Source: Actinomycetes bacterium
GTDB taxonomy: Bacteria > Actinomycetota > Acidimicrobiia > Acidimicrobiales > Palsa-688
Assembly (NCBI GenBank): GCA_021846485.1
Contig: JAJZWW010000258.1
Location: 1-5,210, forward strand
DNA length: 5,210 bases
Direction: 5' to 3'
The notes below the pieces were generated by a model. It saw only the letters and a program-made list of their open reading frames with translations, had not been told where the DNA came from and ran no database searches. Numbering within the stretch: position 1 is the stretch's first letter; each line of letters opens with the position of its first letter. Positions 1 through 5,210 of this stretch are shown piece by piece. The position numbers were made by a program, and so were the translations under genes.

Positions 1-1484
1 TCTAAGCCGCCGAGGGTGGCAACGAGGACGGGGTGGGACAGATCGGAGATGTCGTAGAGGCGGACCTTGTCATCGGTGCTGGCAGTGGCGATGAGCCGCC
101 CGTTGTTGCTGAAGGCGAACCCGAGCACCTCTCCAGTGGTGCCGGTCAGCGTCGGCAGGGAACGCGGATGCGACGGGTCGAAAACGTCCCACATGCGTAC
201 CTGGCCGCTGTCGTCGCTGGCGGCGAGAGTCCGCCCGTCGGGGCTGAAGCCCAGCTGTTCGATGAACGGCTTGTTGCCGCTGAGCGGCGGGCCGAGCGCT
301 TTCGGGGCCGAGGGGTTGGACGTGTCGTAGATCTGGATCAGAGCCTGGGCGTTGGCTACCGCGACGATCCTGCCGTCGGGGCTCGAGGCTACGGCGCCGG
401 CGACGGGCCCGAAAGCTGCCTTGGGCACCACGCTGCCGGCGTCGGACAGGCGCAACGGGCCCTCCACGTCCCAGATGGTGGCGTCCCCTTGTGGCCCGCT
501 GCTGCCCGCTATGAGGCGGGCGCCACCGTCACCGTAGCCGAGGTAGTAGACGCGGCCCGCTTCGGTGTAGGTGGCGGGGTCGGGCAGGGACCACACCCGG
601 GTGACGCCGCCGGAGTCGGCGGTGAGGAGGTCGTTGCCGCCGGGAGCGAAGGCGACGCTCGTGACCGGGTTGGGTGCCTCGAAGCCACCGGCGGGCGTCC
701 AGGTGCTGGTGCCGTAGATGTGGATCGACCCGTCTGCTGAGCCGACAGCGAGGAAGCGGCCGTGGGGGCTGAAGGCGACGCTGAACAGCTGTGAGGTGGC
801 CGGGCTGAAGGCCGGCCGCGCCGGTCGCATCGACCCGCCGGCCGAGACGTTCCACACCCGTAGGGCGAGGTCGTCGCCCCCCGTCACGATCGTCGAGCCG
901 TCCGGGCTGAAGGCAAGAGTCTCGATCGTCGCCGTGCCGGACCCTGGGGCTAGCTGGGAGCTGGTGCCGCTCGACGACCAGACGGCGAGGACGCCGTTGC
1001 CGCCGGCGGCCGCCAGGAGCCGACCGTCAGGGCTGAAGGCGACGGTCTTCAGAGGCACGCCGCCCGGGGAGTGCAGGACCGCCAAGGGGACCGGATGGGC
1101 GGGGTCGGAGACGTCCCAGCGCCGAAGGGTGCCGTCCGCCCCCGCAGCCGCCAGCACCCGACCGTCGGGAGAGAACGCCGCCGCGTAGACGGTGCTCGAG
1201 AAGCCGTGCAAGACGGCCTTGTGGAGCGGGCGGCCGGACGGTCCCAGGTGCCAGACGCTTAGCGTGTGGCCGGTCCCGCCAGCGGCGAGAAGGTGGCCGT
1301 CGCGGCTCAGCGCGACGGCGAAGTCCTGGTCGGCCGGGGGACCGGCGTGCACTACGGTCACCTTGGCGGGGGTAGAGGTGCCCAGCCGGTACACGGCGAC
1401 GGTGTCGGTGGCCGACTGGGCGACGGCGAGGAGGTGTCCGGAGGGGGAGAGCGATACGAACTCTGGCCCGACCGGGCCGATCAG
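1..1484 (-). repeat. WD40 repeat array, at least 11 blades, truncated by window edge
   Basis: From residue about 652 the protein is a series of 40-48-residue WD40 units. Blade ends are VYRL (682), VWHL (728), RWDV (773), VWSS (819), VWNV (861), IYGT (907), VWSL (948), IWDV (988), IYDT (1036), MWDV (1082) and LYDI (1127). The mid-blade FSPDG or a variant sits at 663, 710, 755, 801, 843, 889, 930, 1018, 1064 and 1109. Blades 1-7 would make one propeller. Blade 8 (residues 957-992) is degenerate, lacking FSPDG, and blades 8-11 begin a second propeller. WD40 propellers bind proteins or peptides, and no ligand can be read from the sequence. At DNA level the FSPDG codons give a recurring motif near 14 bp long. 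Confidence 0.93.
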
Positions 1485-3437
1485 CCTCGTGGGAATCTCC
1501 CCCGAGGTGGAGCCTACGAGAGTCGACCTGGCCTGCACCGTGGGGGAGATGCGGTAGGCGGCGAGGGCCAACTGGGCTGCCAGGGAGGGATCGCTCGGCT
1601 GGAGCTGCTGGGCCTCGATGGCCACCTGGCGAGACAGCGCCTGGTCGCGGGCCGTGGTGGCCGCGTGATCGGCGTCGACAGCGACCAGGGCGAACACTAT
1701 CGACGCCACGGCCAGGACGGTCAGCGCTCCGAGGAGGCTGTGGGTGATGCGGGTGCGCCGGCGCGCCACACGCACCTGCTGGTCGCGGTAGGAGACGCAG
1801 GCGTCGACGAAGTCGGATTCGTTGCGGTTGAGCTGCTGGCGGTTCTCCCCGTCGCCGACCTGCTCGAGGGCCGCCTCGAGGCGCGGGCCCCGCATCAGCA
1901 TCGACTCGTCGCGCCCGGCTTCGACCCACGCCTGGGCGGCGTCTGCCAGCTGGGTGTGCAACCGCAGCCAGTCGCGGTCGGCGTCGATCCACTCGGCCAA
2001 CCGGGGCCATGCGAAGAGGAGGGCGTCGTGGCTGATCTGGATGCTGTCGGCGTCGACCGTCAGGAGTCGGGCGTCGACGAAGCGCTCCAGCACCCCGGGG
2101 CTGGAGGGTGGGCCCGAAGGTGCCTCCAGGTGGGCGAGCTCGGCGGGCGGAGCCCGGCGACGCGTGGGCGGTCCGCCGGCATCAAGGCGGACCAGGCGGG
2201 AGAAGATCCGCCGGGCCAGCTCCTGCTGGCGGTCGTCCAGATCCCCATAGAGCTCCTCGGCGGCCTGGCGGACAGCGCCGCGTATCCCGCCGATCGCCCG
2301 GTAGTCGGCGATGGTCAGATGGTTCCGTCCTCCCCGCTGCCAGGTCGCCAGCAGGGCGTAGGAGAGCAGCGGCAGGGCGCCGGGGGGATGGGCGAAGCCG
2401 AGAGAGCTTCCCGGTGCGAGGTCAGAGAGGATCAGGTCCATCAACCCGTCCTCGACCGCTGTGCCGGTCTGCACGGCCGGCCCCTCGACCGCCTCCCGCA
2501 GCTCTGTCGCCGTCATCGGCCCTAGGAGCACCTGGTGGCTGCGGAGCGCGCCCAGCAGGGAGGGCTCGGCCGCAGCCGCCTCGTAGAAGTCCGCCCGTAG
2601 CCCTAGGACCACCATGGCCCCGCGTACGTACAGCTCGTCGAGAGCCTGGAACACCCCGGCGCGGGCGTCGCCGTCCAGGGACAGGGCATCCTCGAACTGG
2701 TCCACGACGACCACCAGCCGCTCCCAGCTCCCACATTCGGCCACACCGTCGCCTGCCGCCAGAGCGGCCAGCCCTTCGGGACGAGCGGCGACGCAACTCC
2801 AGACGCGCTCCTCGGTAGCCGCAGGGAGAAGACCATCCTGCCCTGGCTCGGCAGGGGTCCCATTCCCGGGCGGGTCTTTTCCCGAAGGTGTTCCAACGGC
2901 GGGGAGGCCGCCCGGTTCGAGGATTCCAGCCCGGACCGTCGGGAGGAGCCCCGCCATGAGCAGCGACGTCTTGCCGGAACCGGACGGCCCGACGAGGACC
3001 ACTGCGCGGGGTCGTCGGCCGGGGTCGTCGGCCAGCCGGTGGAGGGCGCCGACCAGCTCGTCGAGGGCGCACTGGCGGCCGAAGAACAGCTCGGCGTCCT
3101 CCTCCCCGAAGGGGTCGAGACCTGGATAGGGAGGTGCCCCCTTGGCGGCGCGCCCGTCGGAGGTGAACCGGGCCCTGGTCAGCGCCGCGACCCACGCCTC
3201 CTGCTCGGCGGTCCCGGCGACACCGCAGGCGACGAGGATCGACCGGTAGATGGCGAGCTGCCTCGGGCCGGGGAGGTGCCGGCCGGCGAAGTAATCGCCG
3301 AGGGTGGCAGCAGGAGCGTCGACCCGCCGGGCCAGGTCACGCACGGTGAGCCCGGAAGCGTGGCGCAGGACCGTCAGGGCGTGGGCGAGGTCCTCCCGGG
3401 TCTGCACGGTCGTCGGGTCCAGACCGTCGAGAGCCAC
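1..3437 (-). CDS. HTH–nSTAND NTPase–TM–WD40 membrane protein, 3' end outside window
   Basis: This is a multidomain signal-transduction ATPase of the nSTAND1/WD40 type, of at least 1145 residues, and it lacks its C-terminus. In order it has a Xre-like HTH at about 14-56 (TVRDLARRV...LGDYFAGRHLP) and the family boundary motif PPYPGLDPF...ELFFGR at 102-121. Walker A is GPSGSGKTS at 150-158 and Walker B is VVVVDQFED at 242-250. Further nSTAND motifs are RADFYEAAAAEP (281-292), GPMTATELREAVEGPA (306-321), PPGALPLLSYALLATW (351-366) and ISHDALLFAWPRLAEW (468-483). One TM helix lies at 566-587, followed by a short linker and WD40 blades from about 652. STAND proteins use ATP-driven conformational change to switch or oligomerise when the sensor repeats are engaged. 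The ligand here is unknown. No in-frame ATG precedes the P-loop, so I chose GTG 3437, which has GGGG seven bases upstream and leaves a normal short leader before the HTH. The frame also stays open to a GTG at 3602. Family assignment is firm. The role (regulation, stress, phage defence or surface sensing) is not known. Confidence 0.93.
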   Translation of the reverse strand, partial: MALDGLDPTTVQTREDLAHALTVLRHASGLTVRDLARRVDAPAATLGDYFAGRHLPGPRQLAIYRSILVACGVAGTAEQEAWVAALTRARFTSDGRAAKGAPPYPGLDPFGEEDAELFFGRQCALDELVGALHRLADDPGRRPRAVVLVGPSGSGKTSLLMAGLLPTVRAGILEPGGLPAVGTPSGKDPPGNGTPAEPGQDGLLPAATEERVWSCVAARPEGLAALAAGDGVAECGSWERLVVVVDQFEDALSLDGDARAGVFQALDELYVRGAMVVLGLRADFYEAAAAEPSLLGALRSHQVLLGPMTATELREAVEGPAVQTGTAVEDGLMDLILSDLAPGSSLGFAHPPGALPLLSYALLATWQRGGRNHLTIADYRAIGGIRGAVRQAAEELYGDLDDRQQELARRIFSRLVRLDAGGPPTRRRAPPAELAHLEAPSGPPSSPGVLERFVDARLLTVDADSIQISHDALLFAWPRLAEWIDADRDWLRLHTQLADAAQAWVEAGRDESMLMRGPRLEAALEQVGDGENRQQLNRNESDFVDACVSYRDQQVRVARRRTRITHSLLGALTVLAVASIVFALVAVDADHAATTARDQALSRQVAIEAQQLQPSDPSLAAQLALAAYRISPTVQARSTLVGSTSGEIPTRLIGPVGPEFVSLSPSGHLLAVAQSATDTVAVYRLGTSTPAKVTVVHAGPPADQDFAVALSRDGHLLAAGGTGHTLSVWHLGPSGRPLHKAVLHGFSSTVYAAAFSPDGRVLAAAGADGTLRRWDVSDPAHPVPLAVLHSPGGVPLKTVAFSPDGRLLAAAGGNGVLAVWSSSGTSSQLAPGSGTATIETLAFSPDGSTIVTGGDDLALRVWNVSAGGSMRPARPAFSPATSQLFSVAFSPHGRFLAVGSADGSIHIYGTSTWTPAGGFEAPNPVTSVAFAPGGNDLLTADSGGVTRVWSLPDPATYTEAGRVYYLGYGDGGARLIAGSSGPQGDATIWDVEGPLRLSDAGSVVPKAAFGPVAGAVASSPDGRIVAVANAQALIQIYDTSNPSAPKALGPPLSGNKPFIEQLGFSPDGRTLAASDDSGQVRMWDVFDPSHPRSLPTLTGTTGEVLGFAFSNNGRLIATASTDDKVRLYDISDLSHPVLVATLGGL
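1677..1742 (-). other. Single transmembrane helix between NTPase and WD40
   Basis: Residues 566-587 (HSLLGALTVLAVASIVFALV plus AV) are uncharged and strongly hydrophobic. The N-terminal flank VRVARRRTR (556-564) carries five arginines. The C-terminal flank (VDADH) is acidic. The positive-inside rule therefore places the N-terminus (HTH and NTPase) in the cytoplasm and the WD40 region outside. The following segment, residues 588-635, holds a short amphipathic helix and the LAAQLALAAYRISPT motif that joins NTPase and propeller in this family. Topology is inferred from charge only. Confidence 0.8.
1863..3137 (-). other. nSTAND1 P-loop NTPase and arm domains
   Basis: Residues about 101-525 form the ATP-binding switch. 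Lys156 and Thr157 of Walker A, and Asp246 and Glu249 of Walker B, are present, so it should bind and probably hydrolyse nucleotide. The winged-helix/arm portion (GGIRGAVRQAAEELY, then ISHDALLFAWPRL) is intact. A Gly/Pro-rich stretch at residues 175-210, between Walker A and Walker B, looks longer than I expect for the family. A perfect 13-bp tandem duplication lies just ahead of Walker A. No frameshift is needed to read any family motif. Confidence 0.88.
3008..3033. repeat. Perfect 13-bp tandem duplication inside the STAND gene
   Basis: GGGGTCGTCGGCC occurs twice with no gap (3008-3020 and 3021-3033). It lies in codons for about residues 135-143 (LADDPGRRP), a loop immediately before the beta strand that leads into Walker A. 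The unit is not a multiple of three, so gain or loss of one copy would break the frame. The present copy number keeps the whole gene open. Confidence 0.9.
3270..3398 (-). other. Xre-like helix-turn-helix domain (N-terminus of the STAND protein)
   Basis: Residues 14-56 read as a helical bundle. The recognisable core is LTVLRHASGLTVRDLARRV, then APAATLGDYFAGRHLP. This matches the pattern of actinobacterial HTH domains fused to nSTAND NTPases, where a conserved Gly-Leu-Thr turn leads to a Leu-Ala-Arg-Arg helix and a Leu-Pro at the domain end. Such domains normally bind DNA, but in these fusions DNA binding has rarely been shown and the domain may serve as a protein-interaction module. A helical segment to about residue 92 joins it to the NTPase. 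Confidence 0.75.
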
Positions 3438-3444
3438 CGTTTCG

Positions 3445-3448
3445 CCCC
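3445..3448 (-). promoter_or_regulatory. Weak Shine-Dalgarno for the GTG start at 3437
   Basis: On the minus strand GGGG precedes the GTG by seven bases (TGGGGCGAAACG then GTG). It is only a partial match to the anti-SD. It supports this start over the alternative in-frame GTG at 3602, which has no better site and would add 55 residues of spacer-encoded sequence. Confidence 0.4.
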
Positions 3449-3520
3449 ATTTCAGCCAGGTTCTGTCTGTCAGCAGCGATGCTAACCGGTGGCAGCAGCC
3501 CCGGCATGCAAAACGCCCGC

Positions 3521-3541
3521 GTACGAGGTTGTACGAGGTTG
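3521..3541. repeat. Tandem 10-mer pair, operator-like
   Basis: TACGAGGTTG is repeated exactly at 3522-3531 and 3532-3541, and the periodicity starts one base earlier at the G of 3521. Two identical sites ten base pairs apart lie on the same face of the helix. This is a common arrangement for head-to-tail binding of a regulator. It lies about 85 bp upstream of the left gene's GTG and about 106 bp upstream of the right gene's ATG. The regulator is unknown. The HTH of the left gene is a candidate by position only. Confidence 0.7.
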
Positions 3542-3564
3542 CTCCCAGCTGCTGTTTTCCGCTG

Positions 3565-3574
3565 GCAAGCTTGC
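3565..3574. promoter_or_regulatory. Perfect 10-bp palindrome in the spacer
   Basis: GCAAGCTTGC is self-complementary over ten bases. It overlaps a second small inverted repeat, AAGCT-TGCTT-AGCTT (3567-3581). It could be a dimer-binding site or a chance palindrome. It sits 24 bp from the 10-mer pair. Confidence 0.35.
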
Positions 3575-3630
3575 TTAGCTTCCACCAGGGCCGGTTGCGC
3601 ACTGCAGGGCAGGAACCCGCCGGGGCTTCC

Positions 3631-3638
3631 GAAAGGGG
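3631..3638 (+). promoter_or_regulatory. Shine-Dalgarno of the secreted-protein gene
   Basis: GAAAGGGG ends nine bases before the ATG at 3648 and is a good purine-rich ribosome-binding site, which fixes that start. The preceding CTTCC can pair weakly with GGGG around a GAAA loop (about 3627-3638). This is too short and G·U-rich to claim translational control. Confidence 0.65.
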
Positions 3639-3647
3639 TTGGAAAAG

Positions 3648-3731
3648 ATGGGTATCCGCAAGGGATCCGCAGTCGCCGCAGCGGCGACGCTTCTGGGACT
3701 GTGGTCGGGGCTTGCACCTCAGGCTTCAGCC
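3648..3731 (+). other. Sec-type signal peptide
   Basis: Residues 1-28 have a basic n-region (MGIRKG), a hydrophobic core (SAVAAAATLLGLWSGLA) and a c-region ending Q-A-S-A before TTT. Cleavage is predicted after Ala28 by the Ala-X-Ala rule. There is no lipobox cysteine and no twin arginine, so a lipoprotein or Tat route is unlikely. Confidence 0.88.
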
Positions 3732-5210
3732 ACCACCACGGGTTACACCTGGACGGGAGGCGGCGCCAGCGGGAGCAACTGGAGCGCGAACGGCAACTGG
3801 AGCGGCGGGACGGCGCCGTCGGGGTCGGTGGGGACCCTCATCTTCCCCGACCTCAGCTCCTGTGACAACCTGACCTCTCCGCCGTCCACCGCTTGCTACT
3901 TCTCCGCCGACGACATCCCCGGGCTCTCCGCTTCGGGCCTGTCCTTCAGCGGCGGACCCTATCGCTTAGGCGGAACGGACACGCTAACGGTGGGCTCGGG
4001 CGGCATCACCGTCAGCCCCTCGAACAGCACCAACTTCCCCTCCTTCGAGGACCTGTCGATGCCGCTCGCCCTGAGCGCCGCCCAGGCGTGGGGCCTGAAC
4101 GGGACGACCAACGGCCCCGTCGGCCTGGACACGCAAGGAGGGGTCACCGGGGCGGCGTTGAGCGTCACACTGTCCGGTGGTGCCTCGTTGAGCCTGGCGG
4201 GGACGAACGAGGTCGCCTCGTTCAGCGCCACCGGGGCTAACAGCTCCGAGAGCGGATACGGCGGCGCGTCAGGGCCGGGGGCCTTCGCCAACGGGTCCGT
4301 CGGGCTCGCCGGCGACCTCAACGCCACCAACGGCAACCGGGTCAGCCTCACCGATGTGGGCGCCTCGGGGGCTGCCACGCTTGGTGCGCTGCAGTCGACG
4401 GGCTCCGCCGTATCCGTAGGCAACGGGACCCAGGCGCCGGGGGTCATCTCGACTGGCGCGGCCGGCTTCGACTCACACAGCGCCATCAGCTTCAGCATCG
4501 ACGGCCCCAGCAGCGGCACGAACGCGACCCCCGGCACCGACAGCTCCGAGCTCACCGCGACGCCGAACAGTGCTAACACTGCCGACAACGGTGCGGTGAG
4601 CCTCGGCGGGGCGGAGCTGAGCATCCAGAACTCGTACTTCGATACCGCAACCAACCCCCCCTCGGAACAGTGTTTCCCCCCAACCACCGGAACGGTGTAC
4701 ACCCTCGTTTCGGCCAGCTCGATCAGCGGGAACTTCTCCGTGCCCACCCCAGACACCGGCTTTGGGACCGTGCCCCTCGCCAATGGGGGGACCGTGGACC
4801 TCCAGCCATGCAACGGCGCCACCACCTCGCCGGTTGCCCTCAACATCTCCTACAACACCAGCTCCACCCCTAACACGGTCACCGCCAAAGTGGTGACCGC
4901 CACTACGACCAAGGTCAACTCGCCTTCGAGCGGCTCAGCGCCGGTCACCTACGGCTCGTCGGTCACCTACAGCGCGAGCGTCACCCCCAACTCGGGGAGC
5001 GGTACCCCCACCGGTACGGTCAGCTTCTACGCCTACCCGGAGAACCCGCCGGGCCCAACCGGTTTCAGCGGGAACATCTATGGGAGGCCGGCCACGCTGT
5101 GCAACTACACCCTTTCATCAGCTTCGTCATGCACCACGTCTGCCGCACCCGCCGGCTTCGACCTGATCGTCGCCGTCTACACCCCCGACTCGAGCAGCAA
5201 CACGACCTTC
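3648..5210 (+). CDS. Secreted autotransporter-passenger-like protein with Ig-like repeat, 3' end outside window
   Basis: The frame is open for 521 codons to the window edge and encodes a probable exported surface or cell-wall protein. It starts with a Sec signal peptide (residues 1-28). The mature N-terminus has the YTWTGGG...NWS...NWSGGTAP...LIFPD pattern (33-68) typical of proteins with autotransporter-associated beta-strand repeats. Residues 95-270 are Gly/Ser/Ala/Thr/Asn-rich with alternating hydrophobics (ASLSLAGTNEVASFSATGAN), which suggests a beta-helix-like solenoid. Residues 274-415 resemble the closing passenger module of that family: VSLGGAELSI, VYTLVSASSISGNFS, ALNISYN, NTVTAKVV. 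From about 417 a Big_3_5-type Ig-like domain begins. The six cysteines fall in three close pairs. No catalytic motif is visible, and the C-terminus (anchor, more repeats or enzyme) is not in view. Adhesion or a structural surface role is inferred from architecture. There is one rare TTA Leu codon, at 3966-3968. Confidence 0.88.
   Translation, partial: MGIRKGSAVAAAATLLGLWSGLAPQASATTTGYTWTGGGASGSNWSANGNWSGGTAPSGSVGTLIFPDLSSCDNLTSPPSTACYFSADDIPGLSASGLSFSGGPYRLGGTDTLTVGSGGITVSPSNSTNFPSFEDLSMPLALSAAQAWGLNGTTNGPVGLDTQGGVTGAALSVTLSGGASLSLAGTNEVASFSATGANSSESGYGGASGPGAFANGSVGLAGDLNATNGNRVSLTDVGASGAATLGALQSTGSAVSVGNGTQAPGVISTGAAGFDSHSAISFSIDGPSSGTNATPGTDSSELTATPNSANTADNGAVSLGGAELSIQNSYFDTATNPPSEQCFPPTTGTVYTLVSASSISGNFSVPTPDTGFGTVPLANGGTVDLQPCNGATTSPVALNISYNTSSTPNTVTAKVVTATTTKVNSPSSGSAPVTYGSSVTYSASVTPNSGSGTPTGTVSFYAYPENPPGPTGFSGNIYGRPATLCNYTLSSASSCTTSAAPAGFDLIVAVYTPDSSSNTTF
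4896..5210 (+). other. Bacterial Ig-like (Big_3_5-type) domain, first copy, incomplete or nearly complete
   Basis: Residues 417-521 show the strand order of this family: TATTTKVNSP, then VTYGSSVTYSASVTPNSG, then GTPTGTVSFYAY, a longer loop, and LIVAVYTPDSSSNTTF at the window edge. These correspond to the usual 'TTT..S...YG..VTLTATVTP...PTGTVTFYD...AVYSGDSN' pattern. The loop between GTVSFYAY and the last strands is longer than usual and carries Cys485 and Cys495. This domain commonly occurs in tandem, so more copies probably follow. Confidence 0.8.

Larger units (their letters stand above)
3438..3647. promoter_or_regulatory. Divergent intergenic region with both 5' ends
   Basis: The spacer is about 210 bp between two genes that point away from each other, so promoters for both must lie here or within the coding starts. 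It contains the 10-mer tandem pair at 3521-3541, the palindrome at 3565-3574 and the Shine-Dalgarno sites. A weak minus-strand -10 candidate is TAGCAT (3484 to 3479), which has no -35 at proper spacing. I could not pick a plus-strand promoter. No terminator-like hairpin with a T tract is present, as expected for divergent genes. Confidence 0.6.

Noticed and set aside
33..740. Plus-strand open frame of 235 codons
   Set aside because: It lies antisense to intact WD40 blades. Its composition is what GC-rich antisense gives, and it has no recognisable domain.
229..1190. Recurring PSGLKA-like peptide repeat on the plus strand
   Set aside because: It is the antisense translation of the WD40 FSPDG codons, not a real repeat protein.
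1027..2010. Minus-strand 327-codon frame rich in Arg and Pro
   Set aside because: It is an out-of-frame reading of the STAND–WD40 gene. Arg/Pro-rich composition is typical of a shifted frame in GC-rich DNA.
1266..2525. Plus-strand open frame of 419 codons
   Set aside because: It lies antisense to the end of the NTPase, the membrane helix and the first WD40 blades, all of which read cleanly on the other strand. It has no domain or ribosome-binding site of its own.
2422..3195. Minus-strand 257-codon frame across the NTPase
   Set aside because: It is a shifted frame of the same gene. The Walker motifs and other family motifs read only in the main frame, so no frameshift needs to be invoked.
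3555..3647. Possible riboswitch in the leader of the secreted-protein gene
   Set aside because: I compared it by eye with c-di-GMP and c-di-AMP aptamer core patterns and found no match. Only a weak GAAA-loop hairpin overlapping the Shine-Dalgarno is present. A covariance-model search (Infernal against Rfam) would decide.
3337..3717. Minus-strand frame spanning both gene starts and the spacer
   Set aside because: It overlaps the HTH coding region and the signal-peptide codons in the wrong frames and resembles no domain.
3959..4846. Minus-strand 295-codon frame opposite the secreted protein
   Set aside because: It is antisense to a frame with a signal peptide, good ribosome-binding site and recognised modules. 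Its long openness follows from the few TTA, CTA and TCA codons on the sense strand.
1..5210. CRISPR array, tRNA/rRNA, insertion sequence or prophage elements
   Set aside because: No spaced direct repeats, cloverleaf, transposase motif or terminal inverted repeats were seen. Apart from the WD40 motif, the only direct repeats I noted are the 13-bp and 10-bp tandem pairs.

Overview
The window reads as GC-rich chromosomal DNA, most likely from an actinomycete (Actinomycetota). The reasons are the strong G/C bias at third codon positions, a GTG start, and above all the left-hand gene, whose order of N-terminal helix-turn-helix, STAND-type NTPase (nSTAND1), single membrane helix and WD40 propeller is a signature protein type of that phylum. 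The class or genus cannot be fixed from the sequence.

Layout: two large divergent genes share a spacer of about 210 bp, and both run off the window. On the minus strand, 3437 down to the left edge is one uninterrupted reading frame of at least 1145 codons: HTH (residues 14-56), P-loop NTPase with arm region (about 101-525), transmembrane helix (566-587), then at least 11 WD40 blades to the edge. On the plus strand, 3648 to the right edge is an open frame of at least 521 codons. It encodes a Sec-type signal peptide, an autotransporter-passenger-like Ser/Thr/Asn/Gly-rich beta-strand region, and the start of bacterial Ig-like (Big_3_5-type) repeats, so it is a probable secreted or surface-exposed protein.

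The spacer (3438-3647) must hold both 5' ends. It contains a perfect tandem pair of a 10-mer, one helical turn apart, a perfect 10-bp palindrome, and a clear Shine-Dalgarno for the right-hand gene. No convincing sigma70-type promoter, terminator, tRNA, rRNA, CRISPR array or insertion sequence was seen.

How the genes may work together (inference): the arginine-rich flank before the membrane helix predicts that the HTH-NTPase half is cytoplasmic and the propeller is outside. The left gene would then be a membrane-spanning sensor or STAND switch with a DNA-binding-like end. The divergent neighbour encodes an extracytoplasmic protein, and the spacer carries operator-like repeats. A sensor-regulator controlling a surface protein is possible, but adjacency is the only evidence for a functional link.

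The most unusual points are the inside-out topology of the HTH-STAND-WD40 protein, a perfect 13-bp tandem duplication (not a multiple of three) just ahead of its Walker A motif, the operator-like 10-mer pair, and a Gram-negative-style passenger module with paired cysteines in a probable monoderm.
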